From JAEXOD01 sp043805435 (lineage in GTDB: Bacteria > Bacteroidota > Ignavibacteria > Ignavibacteriales > Melioribacteraceae): a stretch of 64,000 bases of DNA. Below, piece after piece: positions 45,158 through 53,469 of this stretch; position 1 is the first letter of the stretch, and every line of letters starts with the position of its first letter. Made by a program: the position numbers and the translations under genes. A model generated the notes under the pieces. The model ran no database searches and was not told where the DNA came from. It saw nothing but the letters and a program-made list of their open reading frames with translations. The stretch lies in NCBI GenBank assembly GCA_043805435.1, contig JAZDHY010000103.1:1-64000 (forward strand), given 5' to 3'.

Positions 45158-46269
45158 TGTTTAATTATATTTGTTATCTGCTCAATATTTTCAATATCAA
45201 GTTTGGGATAAATGGGAAGACATATTACTTGACTGCTAATTTTAACCGCATTTGGAATATTGCTTTCTGCTGCCGAAGGAAGTCCTCTGTAAGCAGGGAA
45301 CTGACTAATTAAAGGATAAAAATAACGTCTGCCAAAAATATTATATTTTTTAAGTTCTTCATAAACAAAATCGCGTGTTTTACCAAATTTGATTTCATCA
45401 ATAAAAATAGGGAAATATGTATATGTATGCGTAATTTCTTCAAAATCTTCTAAAAAACTTATACCATCAACTTTATGTAATAGTTCTCTGTATTTTTCTG
45501 TTAATAATTTTCTTTTTGCAATATATTCGTCAACGTATTTTAATTGTAATAAACCATACGCAGCTTGCAATTCATTCATTTTAGCATTAATGCCGGGTTC
45601 AATAACAGTTGTTTCACCGGCAAATCCAAAGTTTTTTAAGTAATCAATTCGTTTTTTTGTTTTTTCATCATTGCAAACAATGGCTCCACCTTCAATTGTA
45701 TTAAAAACTTTTGTTGCATGAAAACTTAATATTGACAAATCGCCGTAGTTTAATATGCTGTTTTTATTAATTTTAACACCAAAAGCATGTGCGGCATCAT
45801 AAATTATTTTTAATCCGTAGGTGTCAGCTAATTCTTTTAATTTTTCAACGTTACAAGGATATCCATATACATGTACCGGCATAATGGCAGTTGTTTGTGG
45901 TGTAATTGCGGCTTCAACTTTTACCGGATCTAGTCCAAAGGTTGTCGGTTCAATATCTGCAAAAACAGGTTTAATGTTATTCCACCATAACGAATGCGTT
46001 GTAGCCACAAAACTAAACGGTGTGGTTATAACTTCACCTGTTATTTTTAACGCTTGCAAAGCAGTAATTAGTGCAAGTGTACCATTTGAAAATAACGAGA
46101 TGTGTTTAACACCCAAATACTTTGCCAATTCTTCTTCAAACTGCTGATGAAAAGGGCCGTTATTGGTTAGGATTTTATTATCCCATATTTTTGATAGATA
46201 CTCAACAAATTCCTCCAATGGCGGTAATGCGGGTTGAGTTACATAAATTGGTGCGTTTAGTTTATTCAT
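45145..46269 (-). CDS. DegT-family sugar aminotransferase 2 (VioA-like)
   Basis: 374 residues, PLP fold type I with lysine K187 (LSFHATKVFNTIEGG), IYDAAHAFG and SNGTLALITALQ. The N-terminus YVTQPALPPLEEFVEYLSKIW and NNGPFHQQFE are close to VioA-type dTDP-4-amino-4,6-dideoxyglucose transaminases and distinct from the first aminotransferase. No rmlA/rmlB gene is in the cluster, so a dTDP-sugar substrate would have to come from elsewhere. The start overlaps the flippase end by 8 bp. Confidence 0.88.
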   Translation of the reverse strand: MNKLNAPIYVTQPALPPLEEFVEYLSKIWDNKILTNNGPFHQQFEEELAKYLGVKHISLFSNGTLALITALQALKITGEVITTPFSFVATTHSLWWNNIKPVFADIEPTTFGLDPVKVEAAITPQTTAIMPVHVYGYPCNVEKLKELADTYGLKIIYDAAHAFGVKINKNSILNYGDLSILSFHATKVFNTIEGGAIVCNDEKTKKRIDYLKNFGFAGETTVIEPGINAKMNELQAAYGLLQLKYVDEYIAKRKLLTEKYRELLHKVDGISFLEDFEEITHTYTYFPIFIDEIKFGKTRDFVYEELKKYNIFGRRYFYPLISQFPAYRGLPSAAESNIPNAVKISSQVICLPIYPKLDIENIEQITNIIKQCKN

Positions 46270-47713
46270 GATTCCTTAAAAAGATTTTTTCAAATACTAT
46301 TTCTTTAATATATACATATTCCGATAGCTTAAACAGTTCGCAAAGTACAAATGTTAAAAATGCTCCCAAACTAATTTGCAAAAGAAGAATTATTAATTGT
46401 GAGGCCTGCAAAAAATAACCGACAAAAAAAACAGCAACACCAATTGTACTTGAAATTAAAAACGAAGGAAGTAAATCTTTTACCTGCCCGCCAAATGAAT
46501 AATTTATAAATTTTCCGCTCCAATAACTATTCAAATAATATGCAATAATTGTATTTATTATCATTGCAATAATCATTGGTTTTATACCAAAAAAAACTCC
46601 AATTAAAATTGTTGGAACAGCTAAGATTTTTTTAATTATTTCCAGTTTAAGAAACAAATCCGATCGGCCCTGAACTTGAAGCATATTTAAATTTAAGGCG
46701 TGCAGCGGATAAAACATCCCAACAAAACATAATAATTGTAAATATTCGGCTGCAACTATCCATTTTTCTCCAATTAATACTATAATCATCGGTTTTGCAA
46801 CTGCCGCCATACCAATCATTAGTAAAAACGTAATAAACATTGTGGTTTTTATAAGTTTTTTATATCCGGCGTTTAATAGTAAAATATCGTTTTGTACTGA
46901 AGATAAAACAGGATAACTAACGCGCGATATAACTCCGGTAATTCCAATTGATGGCAACATTTTAAACTGGTCTGCCCTTGTATAATATCCAAGTTGTACT
47001 GAAGAAAAATATTTTCCAATTATTAAATAATACACATTTTCAAAAACAGTATTAATTAAACCGCTAACCAAAAGTTTGCTTCCAAAAGAAAACATTTCAG
47101 TAAATGATGTTTTGCTAAAAATAAGACTTGGTTTCCAAGTAGCCCATACCCATAAAAACAAAGAATTAAATCCAAAACGACATAAAGTTAAGGCTACCAA
47201 ACTCCAAACCCCAAAACCATTTAAAGCCATAATTATTGAAACAGTTCCTGAAAGTAAAGAGGAGATAATTGAAATTCTGGTCTGCTTTTTAAAATCAATA
47301 TTTTTGGTAAGTATTGTGCTTTGGATAATTCCAATTGCATTAAAAATAAGCCCAATACTTAAAACACGAAGTAATAAGGCAAGCTCGGGTTCTTGAAAGA
47401 AAACACTGATAAAATCGGCACAAAAAAATAAAATTAAATAAACTACAAAACTAATAAACAAATTAAAATAAAAAACCGTTGAATAATCGGAATTGGTACA
47501 ATTTTGTTTTCTTATTAAGGCGTTTCCAAAACCGCTATCAATAAACGATTGTGAAATTGCAATAAAAACAGTTAACATCCCTATTAACCCAAATTCTCTT
47601 GGCGATAGTAGTCGTGCTAATATAATCCCAAAAATAAATTGAATACCTTGGTTGGCGGTACTATCAATAAAACTCCAAAATAATCCATTAATTGTTTTTT
47701 GTTTTAACGACAA
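46262..47713 (-). CDS. Wzx/TuaB-like polysaccharide flippase (MOP family)
   Basis: 483 residues with 12-14 predicted transmembrane helices. N-terminus GLFWSFIDSTANQGIQFIFGIILARLLSPREFGLIGML is typical of the WzxC/TuaB subgroup. It should flip undecaprenyl-linked repeat units to the periplasm, where the O-antigen ligase acts. It is the first gene of the cluster, so the cluster promoter probably lies in 47714-47980. Confidence 0.9.
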   Translation of the reverse strand: MSLKQKTINGLFWSFIDSTANQGIQFIFGIILARLLSPREFGLIGMLTVFIAISQSFIDSGFGNALIRKQNCTNSDYSTVFYFNLFISFVVYLILFFCADFISVFFQEPELALLLRVLSIGLIFNAIGIIQSTILTKNIDFKKQTRISIISSLLSGTVSIIMALNGFGVWSLVALTLCRFGFNSLFLWVWATWKPSLIFSKTSFTEMFSFGSKLLVSGLINTVFENVYYLIIGKYFSSVQLGYYTRADQFKMLPSIGITGVISRVSYPVLSSVQNDILLLNAGYKKLIKTTMFITFLLMIGMAAVAKPMIIVLIGEKWIVAAEYLQLLCFVGMFYPLHALNLNMLQVQGRSDLFLKLEIIKKILAVPTILIGVFFGIKPMIIAMIINTIIAYYLNSYWSGKFINYSFGGQVKDLLPSFLISSTIGVAVFFVGYFLQASQLIILLLQISLGAFLTFVLCELFKLSEYVYIKEIVFEKIFLRNHE

Positions 47714-47980
47714 ATTGTTCCATTATTCCATTTTGTTTACAGCTTCGCCACGTAACTCACAAAAATGAGTCAAAACTATTGACACTTAAAGGTTATCTGC
47801 ATCTTTTTATTTATCAAATCTTAATAAGAAAAATACTTTTTTAATATATCAAAAACAACCTCAAAATTAAGGGCATTTAATAACAATACCGTTAAGAAAT
47901 ATGGAATTGTTGGCTGATTTTAGGACTTTTATTTTTGTGTATATAACTTAATAGACAATAATGTAATTGGGGAGAAGGTA
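47714..47980. promoter_or_regulatory. Leader region upstream of the polysaccharide cluster
   Basis: Non-coding, 267 bp between the flippase start and the first small mobile element. By position it should hold the promoter for the 14-gene minus-strand cluster. I see no JUMPstart/ops sequence and no promoter motif I would defend. Confidence 0.3.
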
Positions 47981-48114
47981 TGCAGCGTGCTGAAAAAGGT
48001 TGACTTTTTTTAGTTAATAAATATGAGATTTTTCAAGATTAGATAGATTGTTTTGTTTTTGTTTTGGTTGATTATTTTTATCCTTTTCAAGCTAACCTAT
48101 TTCAGGACGATACA
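47981..48114. mobile_element. MITE-like element, copy A
   Basis: 134 bp bounded by imperfect inverted repeats: left tgcagcgtgctgaaaaaggt, right ending gctaacctatttcaggacg then atacA. Ends are TG...CA. Interior is T-rich on the plus strand (tagttaataaatat; ttttgttttggttgatta). No coding capacity. Closely related to copy C and to the element end at 116-141. Confidence 0.65.
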
Positions 48115-48139
48115 ATATTCTACTTGGCCGATTCAATTC

Positions 48140-48345
48140 ATAAATACGTGTGCAACCCACTAATGGGGTTGTATTTTCTTTTTGTTGATTTTTGGCTAAT
48201 GACATGTAACCCTTAACAGGGGTATTACGGCTTATAAGATACAAAATGTAACGTGCTGAAATAGGTTGACTTTTTATTTTTTTTTCGAGTTCGCTTTTTT
48301 CAACACAATATAATATTTCAAAAACGAAGTTAAAAACCCTGTAAG
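48140..48345. repeat. Three small G/C palindromes between MITE copies
   Basis: Short stems stand out from AT-rich surroundings: caaccc-actaat-gggttg (near 48152-48171), accct-taaca-ggggt (near 48208-48223) and aaaccct-gt-aagggttt (near 48335-48351). All share an AACCC/GGGTT core. They alternate with the MITE copies. Type and mobility unknown. Confidence 0.45.
48247..48310. mobile_element. MITE-like element, copy B (short, degenerate)
   Basis: A good left end (tgtaacgtgctgaaatagg, then ttgac) is followed after about 20 bp by a weak right end (cgagttcgcttttttcaac). It looks like an internally deleted version of copies A and C. Confidence 0.4.
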
Positions 48346-48363
48346 GGTTTCATCTCAGTAGCC

Positions 48364-48490
48364 TGTAGCGTCCTGAAATAGGTTAACTTTTTTTAGTTAA
48401 TAAATATAAGGTTAGATAGAATTAATGTTTTGTTTTGTTTTGATTGATTATTTCTATCCTTTTCAAGCTAACCTTTTTCAGGACGATACA
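48364..48490. mobile_element. MITE-like element, copy C
   Basis: 127 bp, the best preserved copy. Left end tgtagcgtcctgaaataggt taact and right end gctaacctttttcaggacga taca are near-perfect inverted repeats of about 25 bp with TG...CA termini. The interior matches copy A closely (tttttttagttaataaatat; tccttttcaagctaacc). No open frame. Confidence 0.65.
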
Positions 48491-48561
48491 ATATTAAGTC
48501 AAATTGAATGTGTTATTGTTTTACATAACAAAATGTAACTTTTTATTGCAAATGCAGCTTA

Positions 48562-49041
48562 TTAAAGAAGCTGCAAAATATATTTTTCTATTGCAGACGG
48601 TTTTGTTATTGGTGCAAAACGTTTAATTGGAATACCTGATTTATTTATTAAAAATTTGGTAAAGTGCCATTTAATAGACTGACCTAATAACCCGGGTTTT
48701 TGGGATTTTAAGTATTTATAAATTGGATGTGTGTTATTGCCATTAACATAAACCTTTGAAAACATGGGAAAAGTAACGCCGTAATTTATTAAACAATTTT
48801 CCGCAATTTTGTTATTTTCCAGCGGCTCCTGATTTGCAAACTGGTTGCAGGGGAAACCTAAAATTACTAATCCTTTGTCTTTGTATTTTTTGTATAAGTG
48901 TTCCAGTCCGGCGTATTGTGGAGTAAAGCCGCATTTGCTAGCTGTATTTACCATTAAAACAACTTTTCCCTTAAAGCTATCAAACTTAACTACTTTGCCT
49001 TGCAAATTGGCTGCTGCAAATTTATATATTGAATCTGCCAT
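48562..49041 (-). CDS. Glutathione peroxidase family protein
   Basis: 159 residues from the ATG at 49041 (an ATG three codons upstream is also possible). The peroxidatic site is NTASKCGFTPQYAGLE with cysteine, not selenocysteine; FPCNQFANQEP and the WHFTKFLI region (W-N type tetrad) are conserved. Bacterial homologues reduce hydroperoxides with thioredoxin more often than glutathione. No signal peptide. Confidence 0.92.
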   Translation of the reverse strand: MADSIYKFAAANLQGKVVKFDSFKGKVVLMVNTASKCGFTPQYAGLEHLYKKYKDKGLVILGFPCNQFANQEPLENNKIAENCLINYGVTFPMFSKVYVNGNNTHPIYKYLKSQKPGLLGQSIKWHFTKFLINKSGIPIKRFAPITKPSAIEKYILQLL

Positions 49042-49135
49042 ATTATACATCTTGAGTTAATTAATAAATACTGTTTTAATAATTAACCGATATACTATAA
49101 AATAAATTCAATTTTGGAGTAAAACCAAAAGTGGA

Positions 49136-49882
49136 CTATTTAATAATTCTGGTTAATACTTTATCCCAATGGGATGTAAATAAAAAACTGCCTTGAATAT
49201 TATTGCACATCTCTTGATATAGCGGAAGCGGCATTGCAATTGAAGTGATATCTGCCGGAAAAGTCGGTCGTGTGGAAATATCGTGAAAGCCCCAAAAAGC
49301 TTTGTTTTGTCCTTCTCTTGCAAATTTTAATGGAAAGGTTGTTACTGCCGCACACGATGATGCAAAACCCGTTACAACCCTGTCTAACAGTTCGGGTTTA
49401 TTGTAGTGTAATAAAAACACTATGGCACTCATTTGGTCGGGATTTGCAAACAATATTACAATTTCCGGTTTTTCGCTTTTTTCAAACATTTTAATAGGTT
49501 TAAAAACAACAGCACCTTTTGTTTCTTCTTTGGGAATTAAGGATGTAATGTAATCTTTAGCCAACTGAGGAGTTTTTGTAAATCGTTCACATTCGCGGCC
49601 GGGCATAGGGCCGTCCGATAAAAAATACTCAATTCCGTTAAATATCCATTGTTGGTAACCTAAATAAAAAGCCGAACAAGGATAACCCGTTGTGTTTTTA
49701 TCAATGGCAACAATTTTACCCTTTGATGCCGAGAATATAAGAGGAGCAATACACCCGTTTCCTTTTGTTTTTAAGCTTAAAGCATTATCTGGTTTGTTTT
49801 CGGTTAACATTAACCCAACGGGTAAATAAGTAAGTCCAAGTTTATCAGTTAAAATTTCGGTTTGTTCAATTATAGTTTCCAT
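49136..49882 (-). CDS. DUF169 family protein
   Basis: 248 residues. GLTYLPVGLML near the start, GNGCIAPLIFSASKGKIVAIDKNTTGYPCSAFYLGY, a GRECERF segment and SSCAAVTTFPL match DUF169, a family found often in anaerobes and of unknown function. Several conserved cysteines (CIAP, YPCSA, GRECE, SSCA) suggest a redox or metal role. Its first 13 bp overlap the MarR gene, so it is a likely target or effector of that regulator. Confidence 0.83.
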   Translation of the reverse strand: METIIEQTEILTDKLGLTYLPVGLMLTENKPDNALSLKTKGNGCIAPLIFSASKGKIVAIDKNTTGYPCSAFYLGYQQWIFNGIEYFLSDGPMPGRECERFTKTPQLAKDYITSLIPKEETKGAVVFKPIKMFEKSEKPEIVILFANPDQMSAIVFLLHYNKPELLDRVVTGFASSCAAVTTFPLKFAREGQNKAFWGFHDISTRPTFPADITSIAMPLPLYQEMCNNIQGSFLFTSHWDKVLTRIIK

Positions 49883-50322
49883 AATTCTTCCGTCAAAGTA
49901 TTTTGTACCTTGTTAAGCAATTTGTGTAGTTGTTCAATTTCTTCAGTTGTTAGGTTTTTAGTTGCAATTTTGTTAACACCAATTGCAAGGGGGATTAATT
50001 GTTCAAGTAAAATTTGACCGCAGGTAGTTATGTATATATTATAAATTCTTCTGTCATTTTCGTCTATGCGCCTTTCAATGTGTCCTTGTTTTTCAAGTAC
50101 ATTTAGCAATCGCGTAATGTTGGTTTTGTCTTTTAAACAACGCAGCGCAATTTCGTTTTGTGTAATTCCGGGAGAAGCTTTAACTATATTTAATATACCC
50201 CATCTTTCGGTGCTTATATCAATATTGTTTTGGCTGAACGCTTTATTTATAAAAACCCGCATCATAACATTTGTTCTTCTTATCAAAGAACCTAAAGATT
50301 TCCCCAGTTCAAAATCACTCAT
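49870..50322 (-). CDS. MarR-family transcriptional regulator 1
   Basis: 150 residues from the start MSDFELGKSLG, chosen because the paralogue at 53903-54343 has MNEFELGQSLG at the same place; the frame is open eight codons further. Winged helix with TQNEIALRCLKDKTNITRLLNVLEKQGHIERRIDENDRR (recognition helix and wing). It forms an operon with DUF169. The upstream region (50323-50396) is strongly conserved with that of the paralogue. Confidence 0.92.
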   Translation of the reverse strand: MSDFELGKSLGSLIRRTNVMMRVFINKAFSQNNIDISTERWGILNIVKASPGITQNEIALRCLKDKTNITRLLNVLEKQGHIERRIDENDRRIYNIYITTCGQILLEQLIPLAIGVNKIATKNLTTEEIEQLHKLLNKVQNTLTEELWKL

Positions 50323-50396
50323 AAACATTACTCGTATAATTGACATACTAAATATAGAGACGGAGACTTATAAAGGCAAGAGAGAAATGAATCAGG
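50323..50396 (-). promoter_or_regulatory. Conserved upstream region of MarR 1
   Basis: About 75 bp nearly the same as 54344-54414 upstream of the second MarR gene: actcgtataattgac, aaatatagaga and ataaaggcaagaaagaaa-type blocks align without large gaps. Conservation beyond coding sequence suggests shared promoter and operator; exact boxes are not assigned. Confidence 0.55.
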
Positions 50397-50611
50397 AAGA
50401 CTAATTATCTCCAATTTGTAAAATCCTATTATTAAAATAGTATGCTTATGTGATTCTATAATTTAAATTTTTAATTGTTTTTGCTTTTTTATTAGAATAA
50501 ATTTATATAATTTAAGAGGTAATTATGGTAATAATTATTGTGAATAATGTATATAAACTTATCTTTGAATTGTTATAAAAATTAAAAATTTTAATAAAAA
50601 GATCAGCAAAT

Positions 50612-52102
50612 ATGAAAAAATTGAAAATATTCATTAGTAGCGTACAAAAAGAATTTGTGGAAGAACGTCTAGAGTTGTTTTATTATTTAAAAAGTGATCC
50701 CCTATTAGGACTTTTTTTTGAACCGTTTCTATTTGAAAATCTCCCTGCAAGCGACCAGCGCGTAGATGAATCTTATCTCTCCGAACTAAACAAATCCGAC
50801 ATATATCTTGGACTTCTGGGTGTTGAGTATGGGAATGAAAATATTGATGGCGTATCACCAACCGAAATTGAATATCTAGAAGCAACACGACTGTATAAAA
50901 CACGTTTCGTTTTTGTAAAGGGAAGTTCTTCAATAATACGCCAAATTAAAATGGAGACATTAATAAATAAGATTGGTTTAGATTTAATTCGCAAAAGATT
51001 TAATTCTAAAATAGAATTGATTGCTGGAATTTATGCCTCGCTTGTAAAGTATTTGATGGAAAAAGAGTTGATCCGATATACTCCTTTTGATTCTACTGTT
51101 TGTCTTAATGCGTCGCTTTATGATATTGATTCTGAAAAAGTTAATAGGTTTATCAATCGCGCAAATTCCGTGCGTAATTTTCCTCTTTTGCCAAATAGTG
51201 CCATTGAAGAAGTGTTTATGCATTTAAACCTTCTTAACAATAAGCAACTAACAAATTCTGCTATATTACTTTTTGGAAAATCACCACAAAATTTTATACT
51301 CAGTTCTGAAGTTAAATGTGCTCATTTCCATGGCAATGAAGTATCAAAACCAATACCTTCATATCAGTTATTCAAGGGTGATTTATTTGAATTGGTAGAT
51401 AAAAGCGTTGATTTTGTTTTATCAAAAATCAACGTTGAAGTTGGCGCGAGAACATTTACTACGCAAGTTCCAGTTAATTACGAAATTCCAAGAGCTGTTG
51501 TTGCAGAAGCTATTGTTAATGCAATTGTACATAGAGACTATTCAAGCAATGGAAGTGTACAGATTATGTTATTTTCTAATCGACTGGAAATATGGAACCC
51601 CGGAAATTTACCTGCTTCACTCTCGTTACAGCAACTCCGTGTTACTCACGGTTCTGTACCATTCAATCCGTTAATTGCCGAACCCATGTATTTAGCCGGT
51701 TATATTGAAAAACTAGGCAGCGGAACTAAGGATATGATTACTTTATGCAAAAAGGCAGGACTTGCTGAACCGGACTATCTTCTTGAAGATGGTTTTAAAA
51801 CTATTATATGGCGAATTGCCGATAGTGATGAGGCTACCGTACAAGTACCGTACAAGTACCGTACAAGTACACCCGAAGTTGAAAAAGTTGTTTTAGCTTT
51901 AGAAGGCGAAATGAAACGCTCCCAAATTCAAGAAATTTTACAATTAAAACACAAAGTACACTTTAGAGATGCTTATTTAATGCCGGCAATTGACCTGGGA
52001 TTTGTTGAAATGACCATTCCGGATAAACCTCAAAGCAGCAAACAAAGATATAAATTAACATTGGAAGGAAATAGACTTAAAAGTGTTCTTGAAAATAATT
52101 GA
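50612..52102 (+). CDS. DUF4062 - HATPase_c_4 - winged helix protein
   Basis: 496 residues. Residues 1-105 are DUF4062 (KKLKIFISSVQKEFVEERLEL; SDIYLGLLGVEYG; SPTEIEYLEA), a TIR-like fold. Residues about 190-410 resemble RecG-type HATPase_c_4 proteins, with the GHKL N-box in VVAEAIVNAIVHRDYSSNGS, then LEIWNPGNLP and YLAGYIEKLGSGTKDM. Residues 430-496 look like a winged helix. An 11-bp perfect triplicate repeat encodes the linker before it. Such DUF4062/ATPase proteins are common in accessory and defence regions. It precedes an AbiJ-NTD4 gene by 59 bp; I infer a two-gene defence unit. Confidence 0.8.
   Translation: MKKLKIFISSVQKEFVEERLELFYYLKSDPLLGLFFEPFLFENLPASDQRVDESYLSELNKSDIYLGLLGVEYGNENIDGVSPTEIEYLEATRLYKTRFVFVKGSSSIIRQIKMETLINKIGLDLIRKRFNSKIELIAGIYASLVKYLMEKELIRYTPFDSTVCLNASLYDIDSEKVNRFINRANSVRNFPLLPNSAIEEVFMHLNLLNNKQLTNSAILLFGKSPQNFILSSEVKCAHFHGNEVSKPIPSYQLFKGDLFELVDKSVDFVLSKINVEVGARTFTTQVPVNYEIPRAVVAEAIVNAIVHRDYSSNGSVQIMLFSNRLEIWNPGNLPASLSLQQLRVTHGSVPFNPLIAEPMYLAGYIEKLGSGTKDMITLCKKAGLAEPDYLLEDGFKTIIWRIADSDEATVQVPYKYRTSTPEVEKVVLALEGEMKRSQIQEILQLKHKVHFRDAYLMPAIDLGFVEMTIPDKPQSSKQRYKLTLEGNRLKSVLENN
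51835..51867 (+). repeat. 11-bp tandem repeat, three perfect copies, inside a gene
   Basis: Unit taccgtacaag repeated at 51835, 51846 and 51857, followed by tac. Because 11 is not a multiple of three, each copy is read in a different frame (TVQVPYKYRTS). Gain or loss of one unit would shift the frame and remove the C-terminal winged helix. Confidence 0.9.
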
Positions 52103-52161
52103 TATAATAAATCTATTACTTTAATTGTTAGTATTGATTTAAATTTAAATGGACATAATAT

Positions 52162-53040
52162 ATGAATTTTTCTGAAAGAAATGGTCTTGTACCAGTTAGA
52201 ACACAATTGCAAGTTGGTTCAATGGATGATAAATTAAAAATTAGTTTATGGAATTATATTTCTAAATTTATAGCTAGTATAGATTATGGCAAGGATGAAT
52301 TTAGAGAAGATATATTTTACAAGCAGGAGCTAATGACTAAAATTTGGTGTGAGTCTCTGTATCTTAAGTTAGATGAAATACCAGAAAATAGTTATGGGTG
52401 GATTGATGGACCTCTATTTATGAATAAAATGGACGGGATATTTTTTAAATTAAGGTGGAATTTAGTTTATGATTTAATAGAGTTCCTGTTTCTGTTTTTA
52501 GCGGAAAATGTTACGGATGAAGAATTTGTGGAATCAAAAAAAAATGAATTAAATATTATTCTAAATAAAGAATGTGCCGGTTATCGCTTAATTAATGGGC
52601 AAATAGTACAAATTACTACCGAAGAGGAAATTGTTGAAATTGAGGAGGCTTTAAAAAATACTAATAAGTATGAGTCTGTTCATACACACATACAAACCGC
52701 CTTAAAATTATTGTCTGATAGGCAAAGTCCTGATTACAGAAATTCGGTTAAGGAGTCCATTTCTGCTGTGGAGGCTGTTTGTATTATAATAACAAATGAC
52801 CCCAAGGCTACTTTAGGCCAAGCATTAAAGATAATTGAAACAAAATACAATCTTCATGGAGCATTAAAAGAAGCCTTTACAAAATTATATGGCTACACAA
52901 GTGATGGAGCGGGGATTAGACATGCACTTTTAGAAGATTCGGTTGCCCTTACTTCTGAAGACGCAAAATTTATGCTTGTAACATGTTCAGCATTTACAAA
53001 TTATTTAATTGCAAAAACAAATATCATTGAAAGTTTGTAA
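52162..53040 (+). CDS. AbiJ-NTD4 domain protein (putative abortive-infection effector)
   Basis: 292 residues. The N-terminus MNFSERNGLVPVRTQLQVGSM and LKISLWNYI match the AbiJ N-terminal domain 4 pattern. The C-terminal half (about 180-290) has SPDYRNSVKESISAVEAVC, LKEAFTKLYGYTSDGAGIRHAL and EDAKFMLVTCSAFTNYLIA, the helical region typical of AbiJ/HEPN-like partners; a canonical RxxxxH is not obvious, though R-H occurs in GIRHALL. AbiJ in Lactococcus gives phage abortive infection. It is paired with the DUF4062-ATPase gene. Confidence 0.78.
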   Translation: MNFSERNGLVPVRTQLQVGSMDDKLKISLWNYISKFIASIDYGKDEFREDIFYKQELMTKIWCESLYLKLDEIPENSYGWIDGPLFMNKMDGIFFKLRWNLVYDLIEFLFLFLAENVTDEEFVESKKNELNIILNKECAGYRLINGQIVQITTEEEIVEIEEALKNTNKYESVHTHIQTALKLLSDRQSPDYRNSVKESISAVEAVCIIITNDPKATLGQALKIIETKYNLHGALKEAFTKLYGYTSDGAGIRHALLEDSVALTSEDAKFMLVTCSAFTNYLIAKTNIIESL

Positions 53041-53041
53041 C

Positions 53042-53193
53042 ATGCCACAACCTAAAATAAAAAGCCGTCATTCGACCAAATTATAAACAATGTTATTGCA
53101 TCCTCAAAAATTGATGGAATTAATATTAAAGAAGAGGATGTTTACAAAATAAAAGTACAAGTTGCAAAAAAGTTAAAATTGCTGTTAAGATAG
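53042..53193 (+). pseudogene. Small gene with frameshift, Fic-antitoxin (VbhA)-like
   Basis: The sequence reads MPQPKIKSRHST in one frame and then, after a one-base shift near 53077, QIINNVIASSKIDGINI and KEEDVYKIKVQVAKKLKLLLR to a stop at 53191-53193. The joined product would be about 50 residues. SSKIDG resembles the Fic-inhibitory [S/T]xxxE[G/N] motif with D for E, as in VbhA-type antitoxins. No Fic gene is adjacent. It starts right after the AbiJ-like stop. A sequencing error at the A/T run could also explain the shift. Confidence 0.45.
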
Positions 53194-53269
53194 GGGTAAA
53201 AATAATAAAAGAATATGCGGCTACGCTGTAGCCGAGTTTTTGTGAGGGTGGTCTTAGGTTACAAATATG

Positions 53270-53469
53270 GAGAGGCTGACTCAAAAGTCAAAATATTGCA
53301 TATAGGAACTCACCCCCTGACCCCCTCTCTTGAAAATAGAGGGGGAATATATAAAAGAATCCTATTAAGATATAATGGCTTTATGAATTTTAATGGTTTT
53401 ATGATGAGGAATAATAAACATTCGATTTTTAGCCTCCACCCTGATTTATTACTTTTGAGACAGCCTCTC
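53270..53469. mobile_element. 200-bp MITE with 20-bp terminal inverted repeats
   Basis: Left end gagaggctgactcaaaagt and right end acttttgagacagcctctc are inverted repeats with one mismatch. The ends resemble those of IS1182/IS4-type elements (GGCTGTCTCAAAA), from general knowledge. Inside is a strong hairpin, ccccctct-cttgaaaat-agaggggg (53323-53347). An open frame crossing it has no protein-like character. No clear target duplication. Copy B of the surrounding repeat lacks the element. Confidence 0.7.

Noticed and set aside
47714..47980. JUMPstart/ops element upstream of the polysaccharide cluster
   Set aside because: No ggcggtag-type sequence or equivalent was found on either strand.
48562..49041. 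Selenocysteine-containing glutathione peroxidase
   Set aside because: The active-site codon is cysteine and no in-frame TGA is present.
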